Shown: positions 15,548 through 22,317 of the stretch, piece after piece | How the letters are laid out: each line of letters starts with the position of its first letter | How positions within the stretch are numbered: the stretch's first letter is position 1 | NCBI GenBank assembly: GCA_964614515.1 | Contig: CAZTPJ010000065.1 | Span: 1 to 22,317, forward strand | From: CAZTPJ01 sp964614515 | GTDB taxonomy: Bacteria > Planctomycetota > Phycisphaerae > Phycisphaerales > UBA1924 | Direction of reading: 5' to 3' | Length of the DNA stretch: 22,317 nt | The notes under the pieces: generated by a model | Told to the model about the DNA's origin: nothing | Seen by the model: only the letters and a program-made list of their open reading frames with translations | Database searches by the model: none | Program-made: the position numbers and the translations under genes

Positions 15548-15948
15548 GACGGAAGCGTAGCGGGCTTGTTATCGCACCCGTGAGGATTCGAGCGCGGGGT
15601 TCATCGCGGACGGCCGAGTCCGCCCGGACTGCGCAAGAGTGACAACCGGTGTGTCGTGCGCGATCGGAGCGTGTGATGCGTGCGCGGGCGCAGAAATGCT
15701 CAGGCATGGGGGCATCGACCCGATGTGAATGCAGGGCGGCCGGGGTCCGGAGGGTGAGGGCTCGACCGGGCGGGCCGGCGATGGGGGACCAGCGCGACAC
15801 CGGGGGCGGGACTGCCGCACGGGGGGTCGCTTGTGGAAGGGCATCGGAAGCGCCGAAGTCCGAGGCGGACTTCGGTGGCGCGGGAAGTATCGAAGTCGAA
15901 GCGACTTCGATGGCACGGGTGGCAGGTGAGATTCACGAAGGGTCGAAC
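15548..15948. other. 401-bp divergent intergenic region
   Basis: The region separates the membrane protein gene (minus) from the MshEN gene (plus). It contains two perfect palindromes at 15853-15911 and a purine- and G-rich stretch (about 15725-15850). A frame continuous with the MshEN gene is open from 15649 but has a low-complexity Arg/Gly/Ala composition and crosses both palindromes, so it is treated as non-coding. No clear sigma-70 promoter or RNA gene was recognised. Confidence 0.5.
15853..15911. repeat. Two perfect 10-bp palindromes with three-base loops
   Basis: Hairpin A has arms 15853-15862 and 15866-15875 (CCGAAGTCCG and its complement) with loop AGG. Hairpin B has arms 15889-15898 and 15902-15911 (ATCGAAGTCG and its complement) with loop AAG. 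Both are followed by TGGCRCGGG. They sit 38-96 bases upstream of the MshEN start codon, so they would lie in its leader or promoter. The geometry matches the array at 2729-2986, though the stem sequences differ. Confidence 0.75.
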
Positions 15949-16413
15949 ATGGCGCTACGGCTTGGGGACTTGTTGGTGATCAAGGGCGTTCTGTCGCGGA
16001 CGCAGCGAGATGCCGTGCTCAAGGAGCAGGAGGGCACGGGACGCCCGTTCGGCGAAATCGCCGAGCAGATGTTCGGCGTGAGTTCCGACCTCGTGGAGGA
16101 TGCGTGGGCGCAGCAATATGCGCTGTTGTCCGGCCTGATCGATCCACGATCCGAGGCTGTGGATTCCGAGGCAGTCGGACGTCTGGGCGCTGAGGAAGCG
16201 TGGCAGAATGAAGTCCTGCCGATGCGGCACGATGGCCGGGAGTTGATGGTGTGTACGACGCGCGAGGGTCTGGTGCGGGCGCTGTCCTTCATGGATTCTC
16301 GCGTGCGTGAGCGGTGCTACTTCGTGTTGGCCGAGCGGGCGCATCTGCATGAAGCCCTCGCGACGCACTATCCCAAGCGGGAGTGTCGCCCGCCGCGACG
16401 CGTCGTGGCGTAA
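15949..16413 (+). CDS. Stand-alone MshEN/GspE N-terminal-domain protein, possible c-di-GMP binder
   Basis: A 154-residue cytoplasmic protein resembling only the N-terminal domain of GspE/PilB/MshE ATPases; no Walker A or ATPase domain follows. The segment RLGDLLVIKGVLSRTQRDAVLKEQ (4-27) fits the first MshEN c-di-GMP motif (RLGxxLxxxGxLxxxxLxxxLxxQ-like), and PFGEIAEQMFGVSSDLVEDAWAQQ (33-56) fits the second, more degenerate copy. The C-terminal half (90-140) has the alpha/beta pattern LPMRHDGRELMVCTTREG typical of this domain's second lobe. The start ATG at 15949 has GAAGG about eight bases upstream. Possible roles are as a c-di-GMP-responsive adaptor for type II secretion or type IV pili, or an orphan sensor; no secretion genes are nearby. 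Binding itself is inferred. Confidence 0.75.
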   Translation: MALRLGDLLVIKGVLSRTQRDAVLKEQEGTGRPFGEIAEQMFGVSSDLVEDAWAQQYALLSGLIDPRSEAVDSEAVGRLGAEEAWQNEVLPMRHDGRELMVCTTREGLVRALSFMDSRVRERCYFVLAERAHLHEALATHYPKRECRPPRRVVA

Positions 16414-16432
16414 CCCCGGCACGGTGTGCCAT

Positions 16433-16451
16433 CGACCGCGCTTCGCGGTCG
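16433..16451. repeat. Perfect 8-bp palindrome with CTT loop
   Basis: The arms CGACCGCG (16433-16440) and CGCGGTCG (16444-16451) enclose CTT. It lies 20 bases after the MshEN stop and upstream of map, and is flanked by GGCACGGTG-like sequence on both sides (16429 and 16472). It has the same geometry as the other micro-palindromes in the window. Confidence 0.65.
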
Positions 16452-16500
16452 GTGCATTGTGCGCCATTCGTGGCACGGTGTGAATGTTGCCAACGCGGCA

Positions 16501-16596
16501 CCGACTTGCTCCGAAGACTCCGCAAGTCCGTGGCACACACGCGAGACAGACCGACTCACCGACCGGCTCCGAACACTCCGCAAGTCGGTGGGACAC
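16501..16596. repeat. Direct repeat (38 nt, period 58) upstream of map
   Basis: Positions 16501-16538 and 16559-16596 match at about 33 of 38 bases, sharing CTCCGAA.ACTCCGCAAGTC followed by a GTGG.ACAC end. Copy 1 forms a 7-bp stem (GACTTGC/GCAAGTC) around a 12-base loop; copy 2 pairs imperfectly. The second copy ends 34 bases before the map start codon, so the repeats overlap the likely promoter or leader of map. Confidence 0.65.
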
Positions 16597-16630
16597 GCAT
16601 GGGCGACTTGAACCCTACCATTGCCCCCTG

Positions 16631-17446
16631 ATGCGCGTGATGCTGTCGCCAACGGAAGTCGAACTTGCCTATGAGGCCGCCCAGCGTGTGGTGCGTACGC
16701 ACGAGCGCCTCGTTGAGTTTCTGCGCGCGGGCCAGACGCTGGCCGAAGTCGATGCCTTCGTCGCGCGGACCCTCGTTGACCTTGGCTGCCGATCGTGCTT
16801 CCTCGGCTACAAGGTTCCCAAGTGTCCGGCCTTTCCATCGCACGCGTGCCTGAGTGTCAATGAGTGCGTGGTTCACGGCACGGCCTGGTCGCATCGCAAG
16901 CCGCTGGCAACCGGCGACGTCCTCAAGATCGACATCGGCGTCACGTACAAAGGCTGGATCGGCGATGCCGCGTGGACGTATGTCTTCGGCACGCCGAGCG
17001 ATGAAGTCCGGCGGCTGATGGATGCGAGCAAGCGTGCGCTGGTCGCGGGTGTTGCGGAACTACGCCCCGGCAATACGTATCTCGCATGGGCGAAGACCGT
17101 GCAACGCATCGTCGAAAGCGAAGCGGGGTTTCATCTCGTGCGCGGGCTTGGTGGCCACGGCTACGGGCGGCGTTTGCACGCGCCGCCGTATATCTCCAAC
17201 GTCGTGCCCACCGCGCCCGGCGAGTGGAGCGACGCGAACTCACCGTGTCGAGTCGGCACGCTCGTCGCCGTAGAGCCCATGGTCGCCATCGGAACGAACA
17301 CAGTCGTGCAGGGCCGCGGCGAATGGCCGATTTATACGGCCGATCGATCGCTGAGCGTGCATCACGAACACGATGTGCTCATCACAGACGATGGCCCGCG
17401 CATTCTCACCGAAGGGATGGAAAAACTGCCGGACGTGATTGAATGA
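16631..17446 (+). CDS. map: Methionine aminopeptidase, type I
   Basis: A 271-residue metalloenzyme removing the initiator Met from nascent proteins in the cytoplasm. All five metal ligands are present with family spacing: D101 and D112 (KIDIGVTYKGWIGDAAW), H176 (GGHGYG), E215 (VAVEPMVA) and E246 (SVHHEHDVLIT); the substrate-binding H82 is in SVNECVVHGT. The usual HExP after the GHGIG box reads HAPP here, a mild departure. There is no insert typical of type II enzymes. The ATG at 16631 is chosen because the pita-bread fold begins directly with LSPTEVELAYEAAQ; the upstream open frame is repeat DNA. No Shine-Dalgarno sequence is visible (CCCCTG precedes it), so it may be translated from a leaderless or weak-RBS message. 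Confidence 0.95.
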   Translation: MRVMLSPTEVELAYEAAQRVVRTHERLVEFLRAGQTLAEVDAFVARTLVDLGCRSCFLGYKVPKCPAFPSHACLSVNECVVHGTAWSHRKPLATGDVLKIDIGVTYKGWIGDAAWTYVFGTPSDEVRRLMDASKRALVAGVAELRPGNTYLAWAKTVQRIVESEAGFHLVRGLGGHGYGRRLHAPPYISNVVPTAPGEWSDANSPCRVGTLVAVEPMVAIGTNTVVQGRGEWPIYTADRSLSVHHEHDVLITDDGPRILTEGMEKLPDVIE

Positions 17447-17464
17447 CGACGTGCCCTTCACCGT

Positions 17465-17491
17465 CGGTGGTACAGGCGTCTCGCCTGTGCG
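17465..17491 (+). repeat. Dispersed 27-bp repeat, copy 2
   Basis: It lies between map and trpA. It differs at only two of 27 positions from the reverse complement of 20400-20426. The core forms a 7-bp perfect stem (ACAGGCG 17472-17478 / CGCCTGT 17482-17488) around a TCT loop, again the three-base pyrimidine loop seen in the other palindromes. The GGTGG flank is also shared. Confidence 0.75.
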
Positions 17492-17533
17492 GATCCGCCG
17501 CGAACGGCGCGGCCATCGAGGAGATGATGACGC

Positions 17534-18322
17534 ATGTCGCGGGTTGATGACATCTTCGCAAGGTTGCGGGCGAACAAGCGCCGGGCGCTGATGCCATTTG
17601 TCTGCGGCGGATTTCCGCGACGCCAGGCCGTCACGGAAGCAGTCCCCGCGATCACGGCCGCCGGCGCGAACGTGATCGAGATCGGCCTGCCATTCTCCGA
17701 TCCGATCGCGGATGGCCCGGTGATCGCGGCGGCGATGCACGAGGCGCTCGATGGGGGGGCGACGCCGGCATCCGTGATTGATGAAGTCGCGAACATTCGC
17801 GGGTGCGTTGATGTCGGTCTCGTGGCGATGGTCAGCGTGTCGATCGTAACGCGACTTGGCGGACCCGCGGCGTTCTGCGCAAGACTCGCCGCCGCGGGAT
17901 TTGACGGCGTGATCTGCCCGGATTGCCCGCTGGAGGAATCGGCGGAACTGATCGCGGCGGCGCGAGCGACTGATCTGTCGCTGGCGATGTTGATCGCGCC
18001 CAGCACGCCGAGCGATCGAGCGAGGACAATCGCGCAGGCGTCGAGCGGATTTGTGTACCTGCTGGCGCGGGCGGGCATCACCGGCGAACGAAGCGATGCA
18101 CCGGATGTCGAGCCGCGCGTCGCGGAGATCCGCCGTTACACGAATCTACCCATTGCGTGTGGCTTCGGCATCGCCACGCCCGAACATGTGCGGGCCGTGG
18201 TCAGGCACGCCGATGCCGCGATTGTCGGCAGCGCGCTTGTCAGGCGGATGGGTGATGCCGGCGATGTGTTCGCGAAAGCGGCCGAGGAGTGTGTGAAGGA
18301 GTTGGCGACGGGGTTAGCGTAG
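17534..18322 (+). CDS. trpA: Tryptophan synthase alpha subunit
   Basis: A 262-residue TIM-barrel enzyme cleaving indole-3-glycerol phosphate to indole and glyceraldehyde-3-phosphate, in complex with TrpB. The catalytic acids fall at E49 (NVIEIGLPFSDP) and D60 (IADGPVI), and Y175 is in FVYLLARAGITG; these numbers match the E. coli enzyme. The helical N-terminus (VDDIFARLRANKRRALMPFVCGG) and the phosphate-loop region (PIACGFGIATPEHV, AAIVGSALV) are intact. The segment that usually contains Tyr-x-Asn-x (YYNP or YANL) reads SVSIVTRLG, a local divergence. No trpB or other trp gene is adjacent. GAGGAGA lies upstream of the ATG at 17534 with rather long spacing. It is convergent with the M29 gene, 41 bases apart. 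Confidence 0.93.
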   Translation: MSRVDDIFARLRANKRRALMPFVCGGFPRRQAVTEAVPAITAAGANVIEIGLPFSDPIADGPVIAAAMHEALDGGATPASVIDEVANIRGCVDVGLVAMVSVSIVTRLGGPAAFCARLAAAGFDGVICPDCPLEESAELIAAARATDLSLAMLIAPSTPSDRARTIAQASSGFVYLLARAGITGERSDAPDVEPRVAEIRRYTNLPIACGFGIATPEHVRAVVRHADAAIVGSALVRRMGDAGDVFAKAAEECVKELATGLA

Positions 18323-18363
18323 ATCAATCCCCTCGAACAACGAACTCACGGGCACCACCAACG

Positions 18364-19527
18364 TCATCGCGAAAGATCGAGCGGTGGCAGAAACAGGCCG
18401 TCGCGATGGAAGACTTCGCCGTCGGCTTCGATCGTTCCGCCGGCAAGCGATGAACCATCGCGAGCCGTTCGCGGCCGTAGATCGCACACCATGTCCCAAT
18501 GCAGGCCCGACTCGTTGGCGTTCCCGCTTTCAGGATAGCCCGCGCCCACGGCCGCGTGAAACGTCCCGCCGATCTTCTCATCGAACAGCGTGTTTCGCGT
18601 GAATTCGGTGATGGAATAGTTGGTGCCGATGGCGATCTCGCCGAGATTCCGCGCGCCGGCATCAAGATCGAGCATCTTGAAGAGAAAGTCTTCATTCTTC
18701 TCCGCCGAAGCATCGACCACGCGGCCACCCTTGAAGGCCAGGCGCACGCCGACGACCTCGCGCCCGTGATACACGGCCGGAAACGTGTAGTTCACATGGC
18801 CTTCCACACCCGTCGGCCCGGCGAAGACTTCACCATCGGGAAAGTTCTCCGTACCAGCGCATGAAATCCACGTCGCCTTTGACACATCGACGGTCAGGTC
18901 CGTGCCATCGTGACCATCGGCGGCCGGGGCGCGAAAGCGCAGGACCTTCTTGCCTTGAAGGAACTCGCGTACCTTGGCCTGCTTTCGGCCAACTTCCTTC
19001 CACGCGGCCACGGGATCGGGCAGATGCAGCAGTCCCGCGCGGTACACGAAATCTCGATAATCCGCGAGGCTTCGCTCGGCATCCTGCGCTGCGGCCTGGG
19101 TGGGATACAACGTGCCGCACCATCGCATCTGGCCCTCGGCCATGCGCTGGAGGAAGCGCTTCATCATCGGGGCCTTGGCGGCCTGCGCGATCGAGACTCG
19201 CTTGGGATCAATACGGCTGGTCGCGCGCGTGTTGACTTCGGCCCAGAGCGCGATCAGCACATCGAGCTTCTCAACACGCTCCATGTCCAGCGGCGAGAGA
19301 TACTTCAACTGTTCTTCCGAGGCTTCGCGCAGATGAAGCGTTTCGAGTTCCTCGCTGCGCGGCAGCCAGAACGGATGCGCCCCGGCCGCGAGCACACGCG
19401 AATACACCGCTTCGATCAGCGGCATGGCCAGCGGATCGCCGGAGATGCACACCAGTTCGCCGGGCTTGACCCGCGTGGAATATGAAACCAGCACGTGCGC
19501 TAGAACGTCGTCGAGATGGTGTCCCAT
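18364..19527 (-). CDS. M29-family aminopeptidase
   Basis: A 387-residue cytoplasmic metalloexopeptidase of the thermophilic aminopeptidase (AmpS/AmpT/PepS) family, which removes N-terminal residues from peptides using two metal ions. The ligands expected for the family are present: E233 (NFPDGEVF), E297 (NLGEIAIG), H324 (GTFHAAVG), Y331 (GAGYPE), H343 and D345 (LHWDMV). Other recognisable segments are VKPGELVCISG near the N-terminus and GRVVDASAEKNEDFL. Length is close to the usual 370-410. The ATG at 19527 has GAAGGA about six bases upstream and is chosen over further-upstream codons that lie inside lipB. The coding regions overlap by 28 bases, suggesting co-transcription with lipB. Substrate preference is not predictable. 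Confidence 0.92.
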   Translation of the reverse strand: MGHHLDDVLAHVLVSYSTRVKPGELVCISGDPLAMPLIEAVYSRVLAAGAHPFWLPRSEELETLHLREASEEQLKYLSPLDMERVEKLDVLIALWAEVNTRATSRIDPKRVSIAQAAKAPMMKRFLQRMAEGQMRWCGTLYPTQAAAQDAERSLADYRDFVYRAGLLHLPDPVAAWKEVGRKQAKVREFLQGKKVLRFRAPAADGHDGTDLTVDVSKATWISCAGTENFPDGEVFAGPTGVEGHVNYTFPAVYHGREVVGVRLAFKGGRVVDASAEKNEDFLFKMLDLDAGARNLGEIAIGTNYSITEFTRNTLFDEKIGGTFHAAVGAGYPESGNANESGLHWDMVCDLRPRTARDGSSLAGGTIEADGEVFHRDGLFLPPLDLSR

Positions 19528-20306
19528 GATGGTCCTTCGTCGGGCCAGGCGTACTCGCTCGCCGGGCGGGGTTTGGAAGTGTCGCCGTACTCCGCGCGTG
19601 ATGCGGCCGCGGCCGTGATCGCTGCACTGATTCGCTGCATGAACACGAGCGCCATGGCGTTCTTGACCTCGCGCATCGGCGGGCACGCCGCGCCGAGTTC
19701 ACGCTGCAAACTGGTCACCTGTCGCCCGACGAGGCCGCACGGCACGATGAGCGAGAAATGTTCGAGGTTCGTCGTGACATTGAGGGCCAGGCCGTGCATG
19801 GAGACCCATCGCCGTACGCGCACGCCCATGGCACAGATCTTCGCGGGCTTCGCATCGGCGGGCTGCGCAACCCAAACGCCCGTGGCGCCCGGCTCGCGCT
19901 GCGCCGTGACCCCGAAGATATCGCACAGGTCGATCACGACATCCTCAAGCAGTCGCATATACGCATGCAGACCGAGGTTGAGCAGGTTCAAATCGAGGAT
20001 GGGATAGACGACGAGTTGGCCGGGGCCGTGATAGGTGATGTCCCCGCCGCGATCGGTTTCGGCGATCTCCACGCCCTGTGACGCGAGGTGTTCACGCGTG
20101 GCAAGGATGTGGCGTGCGGCATCGGGGCGGCGCGAGACCGTGATGACAGGCGGATGTTCAACGAAGAGCAGAACGCCGGGCGTCGCGTTCGCAAGCGAAC
20201 GATTCGCAATCACGCGGTCGAGCTCCTCGATCTGTCTCGCGTACGCTGCCTGATACGGCATACGGCCGAGGTCGATGATGGGCAGAAATTGCTCCGGCAC
20301 GAACAA
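19500..20306 (-). CDS. lipB: Octanoyltransferase (lipoyl-protein ligase B)
   Basis: A protein of up to 268 residues that transfers octanoyl from acyl carrier protein to lipoyl domains, the first step of lipoate synthesis. The signature RGGDITYHGPGQLVVYPI (86-103) is perfect; catalytic K156 (AKICAMGVRV) and C190 (VPCGL) are present with RRWVSMHGLALNV between them. The C-terminal 40 residues after AITAAAA are an extra low-complexity tail (TSKPRPASEYAWPDEG). The start is uncertain: a TGA immediately precedes the frame, so the choices are TTG at 20306 or GTG at 20300, neither with a clear Shine-Dalgarno sequence. lipA is not in the window. Confidence 0.93.
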   Translation of the reverse strand: MFVPEQFLPIIDLGRMPYQAAYARQIEELDRVIANRSLANATPGVLLFVEHPPVITVSRRPDAARHILATREHLASQGVEIAETDRGGDITYHGPGQLVVYPILDLNLLNLGLHAYMRLLEDVVIDLCDIFGVTAQREPGATGVWVAQPADAKPAKICAMGVRVRRWVSMHGLALNVTTNLEHFSLIVPCGLVGRQVTSLQRELGAACPPMREVKNAMALVFMQRISAAITAAAASRAEYGDTSKPRPASEYAWPDEGPSWDTISTTF

Positions 20307-20399
20307 TCATATGGCCGGGGCGCGTTGGCGGAGGCCGGTGGAGGTGATGCGTCGTCAGCGGGGTTCTCGTCGCAATCGCTGCCAGGAGACCAGGAAACT

Positions 20400-20426
20400 C
20401 GCACAGGCGAGACGCCCGTGCCACCG
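20400..20426 (-). repeat. Dispersed 27-bp repeat, copy 3
   Basis: It lies in the 135-base gap between mutL and lipB. It is the reverse complement of the 17465-17491 copy with two differences. It forms an 8-bp stem with one mismatch (20402-20409 / 20413-20420) and loop AGA (TCT on the minus strand). Confidence 0.75.
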
Positions 20427-20441
20427 ATTTCAGTGCGTGCT

Positions 20442-22317
20442 TCAAGTGCGGTGAAACATCCGTTCAAGGTCGCGAATGGAAAGCCGCACGGATGTGGGTC
20501 GACCGTGCGGACAACTGCTCGACCGCTCCACCGCATCGCGCAGCGTGACGAGGGCATCGAGTTCATCATCGCTGAGTTTGTCGCCGGCCTTGACGGCCGC
20601 CTTGCAGGCCATCATGTCGAGCACATCGCGCAGCGCCTCTTCGCTGGTCGGCTCAAACGCGGCGTTCTCGGCCTTTTCCAGCAGATCCGTCAGCAGTGGC
20701 TCAGGATCGACGCCGCGATCAAACAGAAACGAAGGGAACGCATGCACCGCGATGGATGTCGGCGACATCGCTTCCGCTTCGATGCCGAGCCGGGCGAAGA
20801 GCGCGGCCAGGGCCGGCAATCGCTCGATCTGCGCCGGCGCGGCCTGCACGACCACGGGCGTGAGCAGTCGTTGACTCTCCAACGGCGCCTGCTCGATTCG
20901 CGCCAGCAGGGCCTCGAACATCACTCGCTCGTGCAGCGCGTGTTGATCCACGATCACCACGCCGGACTCATCCTGCGTCACCAGGTACGAGTTGTGAACC
21001 TGAAGCACGCGCGACTGCGGCGTGGGCGTGGGAATCAGGCCGTAGTCCGAGTGTGCCGGCCCGATGGAAGGCGCATGCGATGCGGGCTGCGCTCTGGGCA
21101 CTTCCGGGGCGAGTTCATTTCGCAGGTGTTCAGCATTCAGCGTCGGCTCGGGCCGCGCAGGCGTGAACCGCTTGAAATAGTCCACAAACGCCCGTGTGTT
21201 CGCGGCGCGATCCTCCGGCGTCTGCGGCGCCTGCGGCGTAGGCAACACCGCTCGCCCGCCCCACACGTTGGAACTCGATGCGCCGCCCGCGCCACCGACA
21301 TGCACCGCTGGCGTCAGGTCCGCACGCATCAACGCATCGCGCACCGCCCGCAGCACCAGCGTGTGAACAAAGCCTCCATCGCGAAAGCGAACCTCCGCCT
21401 TCGCCGGATGCACGTTCACATCCACGGCCGTGGGGTCGATCTCGATGAGCAATACGGCCGTGGGATGTCGCGATGGCTCCATCAGTCCGCGATAGGCCTC
21501 GCGCAGGGCGTGCTGAATGACTTTATCGCGAATGGGACGGCCATTGAGCAGGATGTATTGTGATTTCTGCGTGGCGCGGGCGATGGCGGGGGTTCCGACG
21601 AGCCCCCAGATGGTGGCGTCGCGCGCGGCGTCCGATGAGACTTCGAGAAGTTGCGATTCGAGTTCGCGCCCGAGGATGTCCATCGCGCGCTCGCGCGGCG
21701 AAGCGTCGGGTTGATAGTCGATGACGACCCGTCCGTCGCACACGACACGAAACCCGATGGCCGGGCGCGCCATGGCCTGCTCGTGAATCACGTCAAGGCA
21801 TCGCGCCTGTTCGGCCGCGGGCGAGCGAAGGAACTTCCGCCGTGCGGGCGTGTTGAAGAAGAGATTACGCACGTTGACAGTGGTGCCGACGGATGCGGCC
21901 GCGGGCATGACGCCCCCGATGCCCGCGCCTTCGCCCGCGATTTCGTACGCGGAACGCGAAGTGATCGTGCGTGAGGTGATGCGGACGCGGGCTACCGATG
22001 TGATTGAGGCGAGCGCCTCGCCGCGAAATCCAAGCGTGATGATCCGATCCAGATCATCCGTCGCCGTGATCTTGCTCGTCGCGTGCGGGGCGAGCGCCAG
22101 CGGCAGGTCGTCTTCCGGGATGCCCCGCCCATCATCGCTGATGCGGATCAGTTCAATGCCGCCGGACTCGAGCTCGACCGAGATGCGCGAGGCGTCGGCG
22201 TCGATGGCGTTCTCGACGAGTTCCTTGACCACCGAGGCCGGGCGATCCACGACTTCGCCCGCCGCGATCTGATTGACCAGCAGCGGCGGAAGGATCTTGA
22301 TACGCGGGGGATTGGCC
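20442..22317 (-). CDS. mutL: DNA mismatch repair endonuclease MutL, N-terminal end cut by window edge
   Basis: 624 residues are visible. The frame stays open to the window end with PPRIKILPPLLVNQIAAGEV, so the true start lies just outside and the internal GTG at 22250 is not a start. The GHKL ATPase domain shows VKELVENAIDA, SDDGRGIPEDDL, HATSKI and TLGFRGEALASI, followed by NLFFNTPARRKFL and the transducer motif VDVNVHPAKAEVRF. After a Pro-rich linker comes the C-terminal dimerisation/nuclease domain with DQHALHERVMFE, an exact DQHA(X)2E(X)4E metal site, then ACKAAVKAGDKLS and CPHGRPT. All nuclease motifs are present, so this is a nicking MutL of MutH-independent mismatch repair. The gene would precede lipB on the minus strand. 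Confidence 0.96.
   Translation of the reverse strand, partial: ANPPRIKILPPLLVNQIAAGEVVDRPASVVKELVENAIDADASRISVELESGGIELIRISDDGRGIPEDDLPLALAPHATSKITATDDLDRIITLGFRGEALASITSVARVRITSRTITSRSAYEIAGEGAGIGGVMPAAASVGTTVNVRNLFFNTPARRKFLRSPAAEQARCLDVIHEQAMARPAIGFRVVCDGRVVIDYQPDASPRERAMDILGRELESQLLEVSSDAARDATIWGLVGTPAIARATQKSQYILLNGRPIRDKVIQHALREAYRGLMEPSRHPTAVLLIEIDPTAVDVNVHPAKAEVRFRDGGFVHTLVLRAVRDALMRADLTPAVHVGGAGGASSSNVWGGRAVLPTPQAPQTPEDRAANTRAFVDYFKRFTPARPEPTLNAEHLRNELAPEVPRAQPASHAPSIGPAHSDYGLIPTPTPQSRVLQVHNSYLVTQDESGVVIVDQHALHERVMFEALLARIEQAPLESQRLLTPVVVQAAPAQIERLPALAALFARLGIEAEAMSPTSIAVHAFPSFLFDRGVDPEPLLTDLLEKAENAAFEPTSEEALRDVLDMMACKAAVKAGDKLSDDELDALVTLRDAVERSSSCPHGRPTSVRLSIRDLERMFHRT

Noticed and set aside
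15649..15948. N-terminal extension of the MshEN protein
   Set aside because: Low-complexity composition, crosses two palindromes, and a better start with a Shine-Dalgarno sequence lies at 15949.
16484..16630. N-terminal extension of methionine aminopeptidase
   Set aside because: It translates the direct repeats; the enzyme fold begins at the ATG at 16631.
19528..19686. N-terminal extension of the M29 aminopeptidase
   Set aside because: It overlaps conserved-frame lipB coding sequence and shows no family similarity; the ATG at 19527 has a good ribosome site.
20088..21563. Long plus-strand open frame antisense to mutL and lipB
   Set aside because: Arg/His-rich composition with no domain pattern, lying opposite two clearly conserved genes; a typical GC-rich shadow frame. 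The same applies to 4687-5772 (+) and 7816-8886 (+).
22248..22250. GTG as start of mutL
   Set aside because: Upstream in-frame codons encode the conserved QIAAGEV motif, so the gene continues past the window edge.

Overview
The window looks like GC-rich chromosomal DNA from a planctomycete, most likely of the Phycisphaerae/Phycisphaerales type. This is inferred from the base composition and from two secreted proteins with dockerin-like calcium-loop tails. One of these carries the Cys-rich repeat DCDTSTGxGxxxIxDFLCFGN, which I associate with that group. No rRNA, tRNA, CRISPR array, integrase or transposase was seen. Most genes are housekeeping or regulatory, in short strand-specific runs, with partial genes at both ends.

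Left part (1-4515): the 3' end of a flavin amine oxidase; a secreted beta-propeller-like protein interrupted by a proline-rich linker; then, on the minus strand, a nitroreductase-fold flavoprotein resembling iodotyrosine deiodinase. A 280-bp intergenic array of small palindromes follows, and then a three-domain signalling protein (receiver + GGDEF + HD-GYP) in which all three signature sites are degenerate to some extent.

Minus-strand block (4804-12301): a sensor histidine kinase and a sigma-54-dependent response regulator joined by an ATGA overlap; a membrane-anchored LysM/YkuD L,D-transpeptidase; 5-formyltetrahydrofolate cyclo-ligase and the AAA+ protein RarA, also joined by ATGA; and a large secreted dockerin-tailed protein. 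The last gene is divergent from a plus-strand kelch-repeat secreted protein (12591-13814). Both have a candidate TTGACA-N17-TAGnnT promoter in the shared spacer.

Right part (13891-22317): a PlsC-type acyltransferase converging on a predicted membrane protein with HExxH and a Cys cluster, which I do not recognise; a stand-alone MshEN-like (possible c-di-GMP-binding) protein; methionine aminopeptidase; an orphan TrpA; and a minus-strand run of MutL (truncated by the window end), LipB and an M29 aminopeptidase. The last two overlap by 28 bp.

The main signal not explained by genes is a set of intergenic micro-palindromes. Their stems (7-12 bp) differ in sequence between copies, yet most are perfectly or nearly self-complementary and enclose a three-base loop that is usually all-pyrimidine on one strand. 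They occur as an array at 2729-2986, upstream of the MshEN gene, upstream of map, and inside a 27-bp dispersed repeat found three times. Other points of interest are the iodotyrosine-deiodinase-like residue triad, the degenerate c-di-GMP-type protein, the unknown membrane metalloprotein candidate, and several 8-9 base G/C homopolymers inside genes.
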